Part shown: positions 38,995-50,256 of the stretch, piece after piece
How positions within the stretch are numbered: the first letter of the stretch is position 1
Layout of the letters: every line of letters begins with the position of its first letter
Assembly (NCBI GenBank): GCA_003615045.1
Contig: ML014234.1
Location: 1-56,114, forward strand
DNA: 56,114 bases
Reading direction: 5' to 3'
DNA from: Caulochytrium protostelioides
Taxonomy: Eukaryota; Chytridiomycota; Caulochytriomycetes; Caulochytriales; Caulochytriaceae
Notes under the pieces: generated by a model
What the model saw: only the letters and a program-made list of their open reading frames with translations
What the model was told of the DNA's origin: nothing
Database searches by the model: none
Position numbers and translations under genes: made by a program

Positions 38995-39592
38995 AACCAG
39001 CGATTCTGCTCAATACGCAGCTGAGCATGCCGTATGATTGATGCAAGGAGCGATCTGCATGGGCTGCACGTTGTCTTGGTGCCACCGGGATCGCCGCGGC
39101 AGCCGGTTGCCCCCCTAAAGAAAAGGAAGGCAAGACCCTCGGCCGAGCCGGACTGCCTCCCCCGCCCCCCTCGGCGCCATCAGCGGCCACCGATGACCGC
39201 CGCGCCGCGGCTCGTGCCGGTGACGATACCGCAACGCAACTCAACGCGCTCCGCCAGCGCCGTCGGATCGCCCCGGCGTCGATGGCCATCCGATACACAT
39301 CTAACGCTTGATGATATCGTCCATGGCGCGTCCAGTCCGCCGGGCGCTCTCCCACGAGGCTTCCGCGCTCGCGTCAACCACGTGGCCACGTTTCTCGTCG
39401 GTAGCTCGAGCTCCGCTCCTACGGACGCCACGCACCCCCAGCCTCTTTAACACGCTCTAAATCGCTGCTCGCGCGGCACGAGCGCTACCTGGCACCATCA
39501 TTCGCCGTCGTGTCACCGTGCGCCGTTGATATAGCTTGCAGCGCGTGAACACCCCCTGCCCCCGACCAGCGCATTGCGGCAGGACACTGGTC
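38995..39592. other. Intergenic region before SF3A1
   Basis: About 0.6 kb with no supported gene. The frame at 39034-39450 (+) and its minus-strand shadow at 38975-39355 lack motifs. The stretch likely holds the SF3A1 promoter and leader. Confidence 0.35.
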
Positions 39593-42247
39593 ATGGTGAG
39601 TACCACCTCGCCATCACCTGCCGCGGCAGCGGCGACGCTATCAGCGGATGCCGCCAAAACGGCGACCGCGACGCCGTCGCCTGCGGCGGCGCCCAAGCCT
39701 AGCGTTGCGGTGCCCGTCGACCCGCTGAAATCGGCCGCCGTGCCCGATGGCGTGATCCTTCCCCCACCCGAGATCCGAGCGACCGCCGACAAGACGGCGC
39801 TCGCCGTCGCCAAGCACGGCCCGACCTTCGAGGCGCGCATTCGCGACGATCAAGCCAAGGCCGTGCGGTTTTGTTTTCTCAAGCCGGGCGATGCGTACCG
39901 CCCATACTATGAGTGGAAACTCCGCCTCGCCGCTGCGGCGCTCGGGAGTGCGGCCGCGGGAGCGCCCGCCGTGGACGCCGTCGGCGCCGCTGCTACCGAT
40001 GCGGTGTCCACGGCTGCGGCGCAGGCTTCACCCGGCATCGCGACACCCGTGCTCGGCGCCCCCATCAAGAACGCCGCCGCGCGTGATGTGCTTGCGATCG
40101 AGGGTCCGCCACCGGAAGCGCCGCCGCCCTTCCTCTTCTACCACGAGCACCCGCCCATCACGCGGCTCGACTGGGAAGTGCTGCTGCTGACCGCGCGCCA
40201 CGCTGCCCTCAGCGGTCGGGGGTTCCTGGCGTCGCTGGCGCAGCGCGAGCGCGACAACGCCCAGTTCGCCTTCCTGCGGCCGGGCCATACGCTCTATGGG
40301 CTGTTCGACCAGCTGACGCGACAGTATGAACGCATTTTGACGCCGTCGCCAGCACTGCTGGAGACGCTGCGGGCGGACGCGGCCAACCCACTCGCGATGC
40401 TCCCGCGGATCGAGCAGCGCGCCCGCTACGAGCGGTGGGACCGCCGCCGGCGCGCCCTCCGCGAGCGCGCCCACGATGCGCAGCGTCGCGCCGCCGCCGG
40501 CTTCGACTGGGCCCATTTCACTATTGTCCAGACCGTGCCCATCACCCGTGCCGACCTCGAGACGGCCCTGCCGCGACCGATGCTGCTCAGCGAGCTGCAG
40601 GCACGGTCCTTGCGCGAGCGCCAGCGTGCCCGCGAGGAGGCCGCCCAGAACGCCGCCCAGCAACAAGCAGCGCTCCAGGCCGCCGCCGCGGGTGGCGCAG
40701 CCACGCCGGCCTCGCCCGCGGCGGCCACGCCGACCTCGGCGCAGACGGCGACGGCCGGCGGCGCGGCCTCGTCTCCCGCAACTACGGCCCCCCAACCGGC
40801 GGCCAAGACCAAGGCGGGGCGCAAAATCAAGATCCGCGACGACTACACACCGAACTTGGGCACCGCCCCGTCGACGCGCGGCGCCGCGTCTGCCGGCGCG
40901 GCCGAGCCCACGCAACTTTGTCCGCAGTGTGGCTTGGATATCCCGGTTTCCGAGTACAACGAGCACATTCGCATCGAGCTGCTCGACCCGCGCGGCCGTG
41001 CGCAGCGCCAAGCGGCCGACGCCAAGCTTCGCGAGAGCAACTTGCTGCAGGGTGAGGGCGTCGCGGCACATCTGGCTCGGTTGGCGACGCAGCGCGCTCT
41101 CGGGTCCGGCGACTCGTCCCAGGCACCCGCGGGCGGCGCGGCGGTACGCAGCGGAAAATCCGGCAGCGCAGCCGATGCTGCGGCGGACGGCACCGCCACC
41201 GGCGCGGCGTCCTCGTCGGGGCCGTCCGACAAAACGGATCTGCCGGCTTCCGCGAACGTCAAGGTCATCTGGGACGGCGACGTGAAGAGCCGACAGCTCG
41301 TGCGCGATGTGATGGCACGGCACGGCCCGACGGCGGTCGAGGCGCGCGCCATCAAACGCATGGAGGAGCAGCGGCTGGAGCGCCTGCGGATGGGGCCGCG
41401 GCTGCCGGACAACGAAGCCCGCGGACGCCGCCATGGGGGCAGCCGCCACGACGACCGGCATGGCAGCCACCGCGACGCCGCTGCGCCCCATTCCGCGCCG
41501 GCCGCCGCCACCGCCGCCGCCGCCACTGTCGCCGCTACGACTGCCGCCGCCGCCTCTCCGCACGCGACCGCGGCGCTTGCTTATCAGGGATACCCTCGCG
41601 CCACGGCGTACGGCGCGCATCCGGCGGCCGCAGGCTATCCGGGCTACCCGCCCGCCCCGACCTATGGCCAGCCGGCCTACGGCGCCGCGGGCGCTTATGC
41701 TGGCTATTTGCCCGGCATGGGGTTCCCGTACGGCGTGGTAGGTGCGGTCCCGGGCTACCCGGGCATGCCGATGGGGGGAGTCCCGCCGCCGCCGCCGCCA
41801 CCCCCCACGTTGCCGCCGGGCACGCTGCCGCTTGCGCCGACGCATCCACTGGAGGGCGCGGATGCATCTGCGGCTAAGCGACATAAGGGCATGGCGACGC
41901 CGCCCCCCGGGTCACTTGAGTCGGCATCGGCATCGGCATCGGCATCGATGGCTGGGATGGCCCTGCCGCCGCTGCCAACACATCCCGGCCCGACGTTCAC
42001 GCTGACCATCAAACGCGACGACCAGCCGGACCTGCAGCTCACCGGGATCCATGCCGGGATGCTGCTGTCGCAAGTGAAGGAGCAGTGCGCGCAGCTGACA
42101 GGGATCGCCTCCAGTCGCCAGAAACTCGTCGTGCCCTCCTCCGGCGTGGTCGTCAAGAACGCCGAGACCGTCAGCACATATGGGTTGCAGGACGGGAGCG
42201 CGCTGACGCTCGCCGTGAAGGAGCGCGGGAACCGCAAGAAATGCTGA
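39593..42247 (+). CDS. SF3A1: Splicing factor 3A subunit 1 (SF3A1/Prp21)
   Basis: 884 residues from the ATG at 39593. Domains in order: SURP1 (~60-120; PPEIRATADKTALAVAKHG, then FCFLKPGDAYRPYYEWKL), SURP2 (~180-250; LLLTARHAALSGRGFL, then FAFLRPGHTLYGLFDQL), the Prp21-type helical region ending in WAHFTIVQTV, a CPQCGLDIPVSEYNEHIRI block followed by LLDPR (the human protein has CPISGEKIP..EH.RIGLLDPR here), an Ala/Tyr/Pro/Gly low-complexity section, and a C-terminal ubiquitin-like domain (~800-884; PSSGVVVKNAETVSTYGLQDG). Family role: U2 snRNP component; SURP2 binds SF3A3 and the ubiquitin-like end contacts U1 stem-loop 4. The ubiquitin-like domain is absent in budding yeast Prp21 but present here, as in animals. 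Confidence 0.9.
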   Translation: MVSTTSPSPAAAAATLSADAAKTATATPSPAAAPKPSVAVPVDPLKSAAVPDGVILPPPEIRATADKTALAVAKHGPTFEARIRDDQAKAVRFCFLKPGDAYRPYYEWKLRLAAAALGSAAAGAPAVDAVGAAATDAVSTAAAQASPGIATPVLGAPIKNAAARDVLAIEGPPPEAPPPFLFYHEHPPITRLDWEVLLLTARHAALSGRGFLASLAQRERDNAQFAFLRPGHTLYGLFDQLTRQYERILTPSPALLETLRADAANPLAMLPRIEQRARYERWDRRRRALRERAHDAQRRAAAGFDWAHFTIVQTVPITRADLETALPRPMLLSELQARSLRERQRAREEAAQNAAQQQAALQAAAAGGAATPASPAAATPTSAQTATAGGAASSPATTAPQPAAKTKAGRKIKIRDDYTPNLGTAPSTRGAASAGAAEPTQLCPQCGLDIPVSEYNEHIRIELLDPRGRAQRQAADAKLRESNLLQGEGVAAHLARLATQRALGSGDSSQAPAGGAAVRSGKSGSAADAAADGTATGAASSSGPSDKTDLPASANVKVIWDGDVKSRQLVRDVMARHGPTAVEARAIKRMEEQRLERLRMGPRLPDNEARGRRHGGSRHDDRHGSHRDAAAPHSAPAAATAAAATVAATTAAAASPHATAALAYQGYPRATAYGAHPAAAGYPGYPPAPTYGQPAYGAAGAYAGYLPGMGFPYGVVGAVPGYPGMPMGGVPPPPPPPPTLPPGTLPLAPTHPLEGADASAAKRHKGMATPPPGSLESASASASASMAGMALPPLPTHPGPTFTLTIKRDDQPDLQLTGIHAGMLLSQVKEQCAQLTGIASSRQKLVVPSSGVVVKNAETVSTYGLQDGSALTLAVKERGNRKKC

Positions 42248-42919
42248 TGGAACGGCCATTATCTGGACGTATAGAGAATCCGTGGCACACAGAGCACTAG
42301 CCAATCGAAGGCATGGCGGGCGTGTAGATGGGCTTCGCTGATGGCGGGCGCCACAGTTTATCTGTTTTCTTTTGCTGTGGAATGGCCGCCTTCAGGGAAT
42401 GCGAAGCCTCGCAAGAGCATGGCAGAGGTCGTCGACGTGACCCTCGATCGCGACGCCCGTCCCGCAGGGCCGCACGGGACTCCGCTCACGCCATGCAGGC
42501 CGCTGCGCCACGACGCGTCCTGGGCTAGGGGTCCAGCCAGGCATGAGGTATGGCGTGGCTTCTCATCGTGGGAAGCGGCAAGGCAGGCCGTGCTGCAGGG
42601 GCGCGGGTACCATGGGGGAGCGGGGCGGAGGGGTTCGCCGTCCGCGGGGCATCGGTCATCGGTCTCGCCGGGACGATCCGTTGGAAAACAAGCACGGAGT
42701 AAGCACGCGTATCGTCTCGCAGTGATCGTACGTTGCGGTCGTGTCCATGGCGAGATAGAGATCGAGAGAGACGGAGAGAGTGACAGAAAGAGAGAACGAT
42801 GACTCCGGTCACACCGATATCACGGGTTCGAGAAGGCAATACCTGTATCGGTCAACAACAGAAAACTCCGACGCATACCAAGCATCTCTCCGACCGCGCC
42901 GCCTCTCTCTCCAAATTAG
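42248..42919. other. Intergenic region before ILV3
   Basis: No gene is recognised. A purine-rich GAGA run lies at 42756-42797 (GAGATAGAGATCGAGAGAGA), about 130 bases before the ILV3 ATG, and could be a promoter element. Frames at 42341-42802 (+) and 42525-42839 (-) lack motifs. Confidence 0.4.
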
Positions 42920-44949
42920 ATGGCCACCATGCTGACCCGCCGCATGCTGTCGACTGGCTCGTTCCTGCGCGCGGCGCGCGCCGCAGTGCACGCACGTGCG
43001 CTGAGCGCGACCGCGACCGCAGCCACGGCATCCACCGCGGGCGTCGAGTACCCGCCAGCGCCCGTGAACCAGACCGACATGAACCGCTACAGCGCCAAGA
43101 TCACGCAACCTAAAAGCCAAGCGGCGTCCCAAGCGATGCGTAAGTCTCTCTCATCGGATCGGCCGGATGGCTCGATTCAGCGCGATCGTACGTCGATGAT
43201 CGTTGATCCTGGCCTTGCCAATGTGTCAGCTCACCGGTATGGAAACACCATGAAACTGGGATGATGCGTATGCTCTCTGCATGCTGGGTTCGGTCCCGAT
43301 CCCCCTCGACGTCGACGTCAGTGCACGCCACTGGCTTGACCACGCCGCAGATGGGCTTGGCCCAGGTCGGCATTTCGAGCGTTTGGTATGAGGGCAACCC
43401 GTGCAACATGCATCTCAATGACCTCGCGCTCGAGGTGAAGAAGGGCGTCCAGGACGCAGGCCTCATTGGCTACCGCTTCAACACCATCGGCGTCAGCGAC
43501 GGCATTTCAATGGGTACCCCGGGCATGGCGTACTCGCTGCAGTCGCGAGAGATCATTGCCGATTCAATCGAGACGGTCATGGGCGCGCAATGGTATGATG
43601 CCAACATCGGGCTGCCCGGTTGCGACAAAAACATGCCCGGCGTGCTCATTGCGATGGCCCGCCACAACCGCCCCTCGATCATGGTCTATGGCGGGACGAT
43701 CAACGGCGGCACTGGCCGCTGCGGCGCGCAGGCGGGCAAGCCGCTCGACATCGTGTCGGCCTTCCAGTGCTACGGCGAGTACCTGTCGGGCCGGATCGAC
43801 GAAGCGACGCGCGCTGACACGATCGCGCATGCGTGCCCGGGCGCCGGCGCATGTGGCGGGATGTACACGGCCAACACGATGGCGACGGCGATCGAGGCGC
43901 TCGGGATGACCCTGCCGCACAGTTCGTCGATCCCGGCGACGCACCCAGCCAAGCTGGAGGAGTGCCGGCGCGCGGGCGCCGTGATGCGTGACCTGCTGGC
44001 GGCGAACCTGCGCCCATCGGACATCATGACGCGCACCGCATTTGAGAACGCGATTGCCGTCGTGATGGCGCTTGGCGGGTCGACCAACGCCGTGCTGCAC
44101 CTGATGGCCATGGCCTCGCCGCTCGGCATCAAGATCACGCTGGATGATTTCCAGCGCATCAGCGACCGCACGCCGTTTATCGCGAACCTCAAGCCCTCGG
44201 GCGCCTACTTGATGGAGGACCTCCACGGCCTCGGCGGGACCCCGGCCATCCTCAAGTACATGCTGCGCGAGGGGTACCTGAATGGCGACTGCATGACAGT
44301 TACCGGAAAGACGCTGGCGGAGAACGTGAAAGACGCCCGCGACCTGAATTTCGAAACGCAGGACGTGATTTTGCCGTTCAGCGCGCCGCTCAAGGCCTCG
44401 GGCCACCTGCAGGTGCTGCGCGGCAATGTCGCGCCCGAAGGCTCGGTGGCCAAGATCACCGGCAAGGAAGGCCTCCATTTCGAGGGCCGTGCGCGCGTGT
44501 TTGACTGCGAGGAAGACATGCTCAAGGCCGTGGAGGACAAGAAGGTCCAGAAGGGTGATGTGATCGTGATCCGCTATGAGGGGCCCAAAGGCGGACCGGG
44601 AATGCCGGAGATGCTGACGCCGACGAGCGTCATTATGGGCGCCGGACTCGGCAAGGACGTCGCGCTTATTACTGATGGGCGCTTCTCCGGCGGCTCGCAC
44701 GGATTCATCATTGGCCACGTGACGCCCGAGGCCCAGGTCGGTGGCCCGATCGCGCTGCTCCGCGACGGCGACCGCATCGTCATCGACGCCGCGACCAAGG
44801 CTATCAACGCGCCCGATCTTACGGAGGCCGAGTTCACCGCCCGCCGCGCTGAATGGACTGCACCGCCGTACAAGGCCGACCGCGGCACCCTCAAGAAGTT
44901 CATCAAGAACGTCTCCAGCGCTTCGGAGGGCTGCATGACCGATCTCTGA
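42920..44949 (+). CDS. ILV3: Dihydroxy-acid dehydratase, mitochondrial, two exons
   Basis: Exons 42920-43139 and 43322-44949, separated by a 182-base intron (ATGC|GTAAGT ... GTCAG|TG), give 615 residues. Residues ~1-40 are an Arg/Ala/Ser-rich mitochondrial targeting peptide. The junction reads SQAM-LHATG, as in yeast Ilv3. Key motifs: GNPCNMHL (Fe-S cysteine), [22 protein letters not shown] (second cluster cysteine), [12 protein letters not shown] (third cysteine), SNAVLHL preceded by GG.T, and [11 protein letters not shown] near the C-terminus. Reaction: dehydrates 2,3-dihydroxy-isovalerate and -methylvalerate to 2-oxo acids in valine, isoleucine and leucine synthesis, in the mitochondrial matrix, with an Fe-S cluster. 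All cluster ligands are intact. Confidence 0.95.
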
Positions 44950-46142
44950 TCATTATGACCGGACCATGATGCACTGCGATGCTATGCTATGCTATGCTAT
45001 GCTATGGGGAATTGTCTCGGATCGATACATCTATCTTTATCCGTATTTCTCGGGTCTTGTAGGGATCTGGATGCGTCTGGATCTTTGATGGTCACCCATC
45101 GTCTTGTATCAGCATTCTTGAGGCTCTCATCGTTGGATCATCTGTGCCGACCCGCTAGACGGCGAAGGGTTGTGGTGGCGCGATCCACACCGCCACTAGA
45201 GGGAGGGTGCGCCCATCGGAATCGTGCGCGACGCCAAGGGGAAGAGGGAGCGCGGCGCAGCCAAGGGAGATCGCCGTCGGCGGCTCGCTCGTTGGCCACA
45301 GGCGCGGGACCGCCCACGTCTGAGAGCGGCTGCCGTAGGCCCCCACCGTTCTGCAGGCACCGACGACGGTACACTCACCCGATGGGCGCGGGCTCGACGA
45401 GCATTACTGCCGCAGTGAACGTTTGAAGAGAACACGCACGACCAAAGACCCTGGCCATCCGACGGTCATACGCATGGCGTGGCCCGCATGCCCTCCAGCG
45501 GCCCGCTCGTCCTCGTGGATCGCTCAGCGGTGACATGATCGTTCGCTGCGATTGTGAGGGCCGGCACCCATTGGTTCATCCCCGCCGTCGCGTCATCATC
45601 ATCAGCACCACGGCACTCCGTTGTGTTAGTGGCTCCCGGAGACAGCATCCTGGTTTCTCCACGTGCCCGTCGACGTCCGCACGTCACCATCGCCGTGCCG
45701 TGCCAGCGCTGCGTGTATCATTGCCGGTGCTCGGTTACTCGGCCGCGTTGTCGCCGCAGCCGCCCCACCCCGCGGGGCTGTCTACGGTATTCTCGCATTC
45801 CCCACGGACGGGCGGCCATCCCTGGCCAACCCGACCGTGTCACTGCGGACGGTCGTGACGGCCGCAGCAAGGCGTCCTCTGGCTGTTTGCGTGTGTCTCC
45901 CGCTCATTCTGATCTAGCCTCGGGCCGCCGCATCCGTTTCTGACGCGATCCTCCGCTCTCACCGGATCCGTCGCGGCGACACGTCGTCGGGTCGGCGGCG
46001 TCCTCCGGCCGTCGTCGCATCAGCGTGGAAGCGCGGCGTGGTCCGGGCCCCCCATTCGGCCGTCCGCATCCGCCGACGTCGTCCGCGGGTCGCCCGCCGT
46101 GCTTCGTCGTGACTGTCGTGACCTCCGCATCCGCTGCCCAGG
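44950..46142. other. 1.2-kb intergenic region between ILV3 and the sorting nexin gene
   Basis: No gene is recognised. It starts with the pentanucleotide repeat listed separately and then contains short frames on both strands (45138-45374 minus, 45554-45943 plus) without motifs. A CATCATCATCAGCAC run lies near 45595-45607. Confidence 0.4.
44980..45005. repeat. (GCTAT)n microsatellite
   Basis: Five consecutive GCTAT units directly after the ILV3 stop region, probably in its 3' UTR. Confidence 0.9.
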
Positions 46143-47825
46143 ATGCCGGTCTACCATGCGACGCTCTCGCTCCAGGAGGCGCAGGCGCTGGGCGTTGCGC
46201 AGCCCGTACCTACCGATTACGCGGTGCTGCTGCGCATCACGGCCATCACGACCGAGCCGCTCACTCGCGCCACCGGCACCGCCGTCGTCGGCGGCGCCCA
46301 CGTGCTCACCAACCGGCATGCCGTCGACAGCCCGGGCGGCGAGCCCGTCGCCGGCGCCGATACGCTCCATCTCGACGTCCGCGTGCGGCACCCGCACTAC
46401 GATCCGCAGCGCCACACCGCCACCCGCGCCCACGGCGAGCTCGAGCGACTTGCGCGCTACCTCACGGCCCGCTTCGCCGAACGCCTCCCGCCCGCGGCGC
46501 CGCTCCCGCCGACGCGGTACCATCCGCTCGAGGCCTACCGCTTCGCCTACCGCCGTTTCCTGTTTCGCGTCTTTGAGGACCCCGTGCTCGCGGGTCTTGC
46601 AGGCGTCCGCGCGTTCCTGGAGAGCCCCTTCACGTATCATCCGGAAGAGGCCGTCGCCCAGGCCCAGGCCCAGGCCCAGGCTCAGGTCGCCGATGCCGAG
46701 CAGCGCGCGGCCCGCGGCGCCAGCCGTGGCGGCGGCAGCGACGACGAGTCGCAGACGCTGCCGACCGCCGTGCCTCCCCATCCGCATGCCGCGCCGGCCG
46801 CCGCTGCCCCGCCACCCCGATCAGCCACCGCCGATGGCTCACCCGCTGAACTCGCCGACGGCTCCCACGCAAGGCCGCCCACAGAGACGCATGGCACGGC
46901 TGCTCTGGCTGCTCCCGCCGTGCCCACCGACGCTGGCGTGAATCGGACGAGCCAGGACCCCCCGGCTTCGGCGGCGGCGGCGTTGTCGTCGTCGTCGTCA
47001 TCATCATCGCCGCCGCCGCTGGCTGCAGCGTTCTCGACGCCGCCGGCCCCCCGGATGGGCCGCGCGGGCGCGGTCAGCCTGGAGTCGGCGTCGTGGGTCG
47101 ACCGACATGCGCCGGCGTTGCGGCCGCGCGGCATGCTGGCCGGTTTCAAGCGGACCCCCGAGATCGATGCGTTCTTTGAGACGGCGGCCGCGCAGACGGC
47201 GGCGTTCACGTCGGCGGCCCAGGCCATCGTGAAAGCGATGGATGCCGCGGACCGCATGGCGCAGGAGCTCGCGCGCACGTTGATGCAGACGGGTCTGCGG
47301 TTCCGCGAGGTCACGCTGTCGCCGACGCACGACGCCTTTCCCCACGTGTTGCGCAAGACGTGCACGGGACACCAGACGGCGGCACAATACACGCGCGACA
47401 CGAGTGCGTCGCTGCAGGCGATCACTGGCCCTGCGCTCGCGGTGCTGCTTGCGGGCTGCAAGACCACCGACGCGGCATTGCGCGCCCGCTTCGACGCCCT
47501 AACTCAGTATGACGAGGCCGTCAAGCGGACCTCGCGCCGCGTCGCGGCTGTCGACAAGCTGAAGACGACGCGGGCGATTCAGGCCACGAAAGTCGATGCG
47601 GCCCTCGAGCGGCTCGCCGCAGCCAAGCAGCAAGAGGGCCAGGACCGCGAGAGCCTGCGGAGCATTTCGGTCATCCTGAAAGCGCGCATGCCGACATTTC
47701 GGGAACGGGTGGTCTGTGACACGGCGCAGATGCTCCAGGAGATCGCCGAAGTCCAGCGCCAAGCCGCGCAGCGCGAGTGGCGGCTGTGGCAGACGCTGTA
47801 CCACGAGCTAGACACCGTCTGCTAA
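46143..47825 (+). CDS. PX-BAR sorting nexin
   Basis: 560 residues from the ATG at 46143. Residues ~25-165 resemble a PX domain (DYAVLLRITAIT, then HGELERLARYLTARF, PPLP-like LPPTRYHPLEAYRFAYRRFL, then DPVLAGLAGVRAFLESP), but the usual RRYSDF phosphoinositide loop is replaced by a diverged sequence. A low-complexity linker with Ala-Gln and Ser runs (~175-320) precedes a C-terminal helical BAR-like region (~335-560; FKRTPEIDAFF...). Family role: SNX4/7/30/41-type nexins bind endosomal phosphoinositides and remodel membranes in recycling and selective autophagy. The subfamily cannot be fixed by eye. Without the Arg of the PX loop, lipid binding may be weakened. Confidence 0.6.
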   Translation: MPVYHATLSLQEAQALGVAQPVPTDYAVLLRITAITTEPLTRATGTAVVGGAHVLTNRHAVDSPGGEPVAGADTLHLDVRVRHPHYDPQRHTATRAHGELERLARYLTARFAERLPPAAPLPPTRYHPLEAYRFAYRRFLFRVFEDPVLAGLAGVRAFLESPFTYHPEEAVAQAQAQAQAQVADAEQRAARGASRGGGSDDESQTLPTAVPPHPHAAPAAAAPPPRSATADGSPAELADGSHARPPTETHGTAALAAPAVPTDAGVNRTSQDPPASAAAALSSSSSSSSPPPLAAAFSTPPAPRMGRAGAVSLESASWVDRHAPALRPRGMLAGFKRTPEIDAFFETAAAQTAAFTSAAQAIVKAMDAADRMAQELARTLMQTGLRFREVTLSPTHDAFPHVLRKTCTGHQTAAQYTRDTSASLQAITGPALAVLLAGCKTTDAALRARFDALTQYDEAVKRTSRRVAAVDKLKTTRAIQATKVDAALERLAAAKQQEGQDRESLRSISVILKARMPTFRERVVCDTAQMLQEIAEVQRQAAQREWRLWQTLYHELDTVC

Positions 47826-48691
47826 ACCTTAACCATCAGTGCCGGTGAAGAAGGACTTCGATAGAAGGACGCTCGACGCAATCGAACCCGCAGCGGCGCT
47901 GCGCTCGAACATGTTGCAGTCATGGAGGCCATGGTCCGAGAGGTATACATCGACGTGACTGGGCTTGCAGCTTTGACGATGCTGCAGCCGTCATTGCGTC
48001 TGGTCGGTGAGCAGAGACGGGCTGCACGAGGCAACCGACACCTGAAGCAGAGACATCGACCAACGGTATCCTTGCGGATGAGGCGCCGAGCTGATCCATC
48101 GCGATGAGCGAGCCCACATGGGAAATGACCGGCGGTGGGGAAGCGCCAAGCCACACCAGCGGAGTTAGGGCCGCGCCCCGTCCCCAACGAGTCTTCGGAA
48201 GAATTGGGTGCCCACCGCCCGTCCACTCGCCCGCCGTCGGGTCAGCGCGGCGCTCCATCACATCACATCGCCACAACACGAAAGACCGCTCCCACCTGCT
48301 TAGCACTGGCTCATTGGCTTCTTGGAGCTCGGCTCCGATTCGAAGTTCCTATGGCCGCTGCGCTCTTCGCTTTTCACCTGCTGGACACGCCCTCTCGTCG
48401 CTGAATGAATGGATTCAAATGAGCCGCCTGTCGCCTCGCCTCGCCTCCTGCGCCGCTCCCTCATTTCCTACAGACTCCCTGAGGACTCCGCATCTTCGAC
48501 CGCTCTGAACCCCGAACCACGCTCATCAACGCCCATCGACGTCTGCTCTCCTTCACCATTGACGGTCCCCATACTCCTTCGTGCTGCGTTTCTATTTTTT
48601 TTTCAGCTTTTGCTAGCATCGGGTCCTTCTTTGGCGAAACTCCGACCCTCGCGCTGAGCCAAGTGGTTCCGCAATACAGACAGTCGAGGCG
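47826..48691. other. Intergenic region before SSF1
   Basis: No gene is recognised. A T-rich run (TTTCTATTTTTTTTTCAGC, 48590-48606) lies about 90 bases before the SSF1 ATG. It looks like a polypyrimidine tract with a CAG and could mark the 3' end of a leader intron. Confidence 0.4.
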
Positions 48692-50173
48692 ATGGCCCGT
48701 CATAAGGTCAAGAAGGTGCGCAATGCCCGCAAGAAGCAGCGCAGCCGCTCGCATGCGGCAAATGTTCCTGACCCGACGGTGCCGCGCGCATTCGTCGTGC
48801 GCTCGGGCGAGGTGGGCCCCTCCGTTCAGGGCCTGATCGGGGACCTGCGCAAAGTCATGGCGCCCAACTCCTCCCAGCGCCTCAAGGAACGCAAGTACAA
48901 CGCGCTCCCAGACTACGGCGCCGTCGCTTCCCAGCTGATGGTCTCTCATTGCCTGATGTTGCGACAGACCCAGGCTGGCCCAACACTTCGCATCGGTCGC
49001 TTCCCCCACGGCCCGACCTGCACGTTCTCGATTCTCGAGTATACGCTGATGAAAGAAGTGCTCGCGTCGCAGGCGCGGCCGAATGTGCCCATCCACGCGT
49101 ATGAAGTCGCGCCCCTCGTCGTGCTGAACGGCTTCTCCAAGGCCGACCCCGAGGCCGCTGCGCTGGCCCGCGCGGCCCGCGCTGAGGAAACTGGCATCGA
49201 TCTTCCCGAAACTCAGCCTGTCGAGCAAGACCACCTCCGCCTCATGGCTACCCATCTCCAGAACATGTTCCCAGCCCTCCACATTCAGAAGCTCAAGATC
49301 ACCGACGCCCGCCGCGTCGTGCTCATCACCTACAACCCCGACCAGGAGACGTTGAGCTTCCGTCACTATGCCATCACGCTCAAGGACACCGTCGGCGTGA
49401 GCAAGGGCGTCCGCCAGCTGCTGGGCACCGGCGGTGGCGTCGGCAGCGCCCGTCGCGGCCGCGCCGTCGAGGCCGTCGTGCCCACGGGCGGCGATGTCAC
49501 CGATTTCATCCTCCAGCGCGCCGGCGGGACCGAGTCCGATGTTGAGGAGGGCCCGGACGGCAACGTCGATGTGCCGCTGCCAAAACCTTCAACGTTCGCC
49601 GAGCGCTACCAGGCCAAGATGCGCCGCATGAACATCCAGTCCGGCCGCCCAATGAAATCGGCGAAGCCGGCGGCCAAGGCTGCCGTGGGCTCCGACGACG
49701 AGGATGCCGCCGAGGAAGGCTCGGACGCCGAGTCGGCGGCGGCTGCGTCGCAGGCGACGGCGGCTTCCCTGGCGGGCACCGCGTGCGGCCGCCGCGCGAT
49801 TCGTCTGTCAGAGATTGGTCCGCGCATGACGTTGCAGCTGCATAAGATCGAGGACGAGCTGTGCGCTGGTGAGGTGCTCTACCACCGCACGATCAAGAAG
49901 ACGCGCAAAGAGATTGAGGCGTGGAAGCAGCATACCGCGCGTATCGCGAACGAGCGCGCACGTCGTCGCGCGGAGCAGGACGCGGCCGTTGAACGCAAGA
50001 AGAAGGAGCGGGCCGAGGCGGGCCGCAAGGCCAATCAGAATAACCCGCTTTGGCTCAAAAAGTACGGTACGGATGCCCAGAAAGCGGCGTTTAAGGTTGA
50101 AGACGCCGACGAGCCTTATACGGGCTGGGTCGCCAAGGACGAGCCTGATGCCGCCATGGAAGAGTTTGTCTAA
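48692..50173 (+). CDS. SSF1: Ribosome biogenesis protein SSF1/Peter Pan (Brix domain)
   Basis: 493 residues from the ATG at 48692. A basic N-terminus (MARHKVKKVRNARKKQRSR) precedes the Brix domain (~30-240): PRAFVVRSGEVG, LIGDLRKVMAPNSSQRLKE, NALPDYGAVASQLMVSH, then RIGRFPHGPTCTF and FRHYAITLKDTVGVSKGVR. These are hallmarks of the SSF1/Peter Pan branch. The C-terminus is acidic and then Lys/Glu-rich (ERARRRAEQDAAVERKKKERA). Family role: nucleolar factor in 27S pre-rRNA processing and 60S assembly. One exon. Length is close to yeast Ssf1 (about 450). Confidence 0.92.
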   Translation: MARHKVKKVRNARKKQRSRSHAANVPDPTVPRAFVVRSGEVGPSVQGLIGDLRKVMAPNSSQRLKERKYNALPDYGAVASQLMVSHCLMLRQTQAGPTLRIGRFPHGPTCTFSILEYTLMKEVLASQARPNVPIHAYEVAPLVVLNGFSKADPEAAALARAARAEETGIDLPETQPVEQDHLRLMATHLQNMFPALHIQKLKITDARRVVLITYNPDQETLSFRHYAITLKDTVGVSKGVRQLLGTGGGVGSARRGRAVEAVVPTGGDVTDFILQRAGGTESDVEEGPDGNVDVPLPKPSTFAERYQAKMRRMNIQSGRPMKSAKPAAKAAVGSDDEDAAEEGSDAESAAAASQATAASLAGTACGRRAIRLSEIGPRMTLQLHKIEDELCAGEVLYHRTIKKTRKEIEAWKQHTARIANERARRRAEQDAAVERKKKERAEAGRKANQNNPLWLKKYGTDAQKAAFKVEDADEPYTGWVAKDEPDAAMEEFV

Positions 50174-50256
50174 ATGTTTTTTTTTTGTGACCGTGTCGGG
50201 GTTCTGCTACATGAGTCTGGAGGCCAAACCATTCATTCATTCAATTTCTTCCTTTC

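Noticed and set aside
40028-41884. 618-codon minus-strand ORF opposite SF3A1
   Set aside because: Antisense shadow of SF3A1 with no motif and Arg/Gly/Ala composition.
43564-44718. 384-codon minus-strand ORF opposite ILV3
   Set aside because: Antisense of a strongly conserved dehydratase; composition is non-protein-like.
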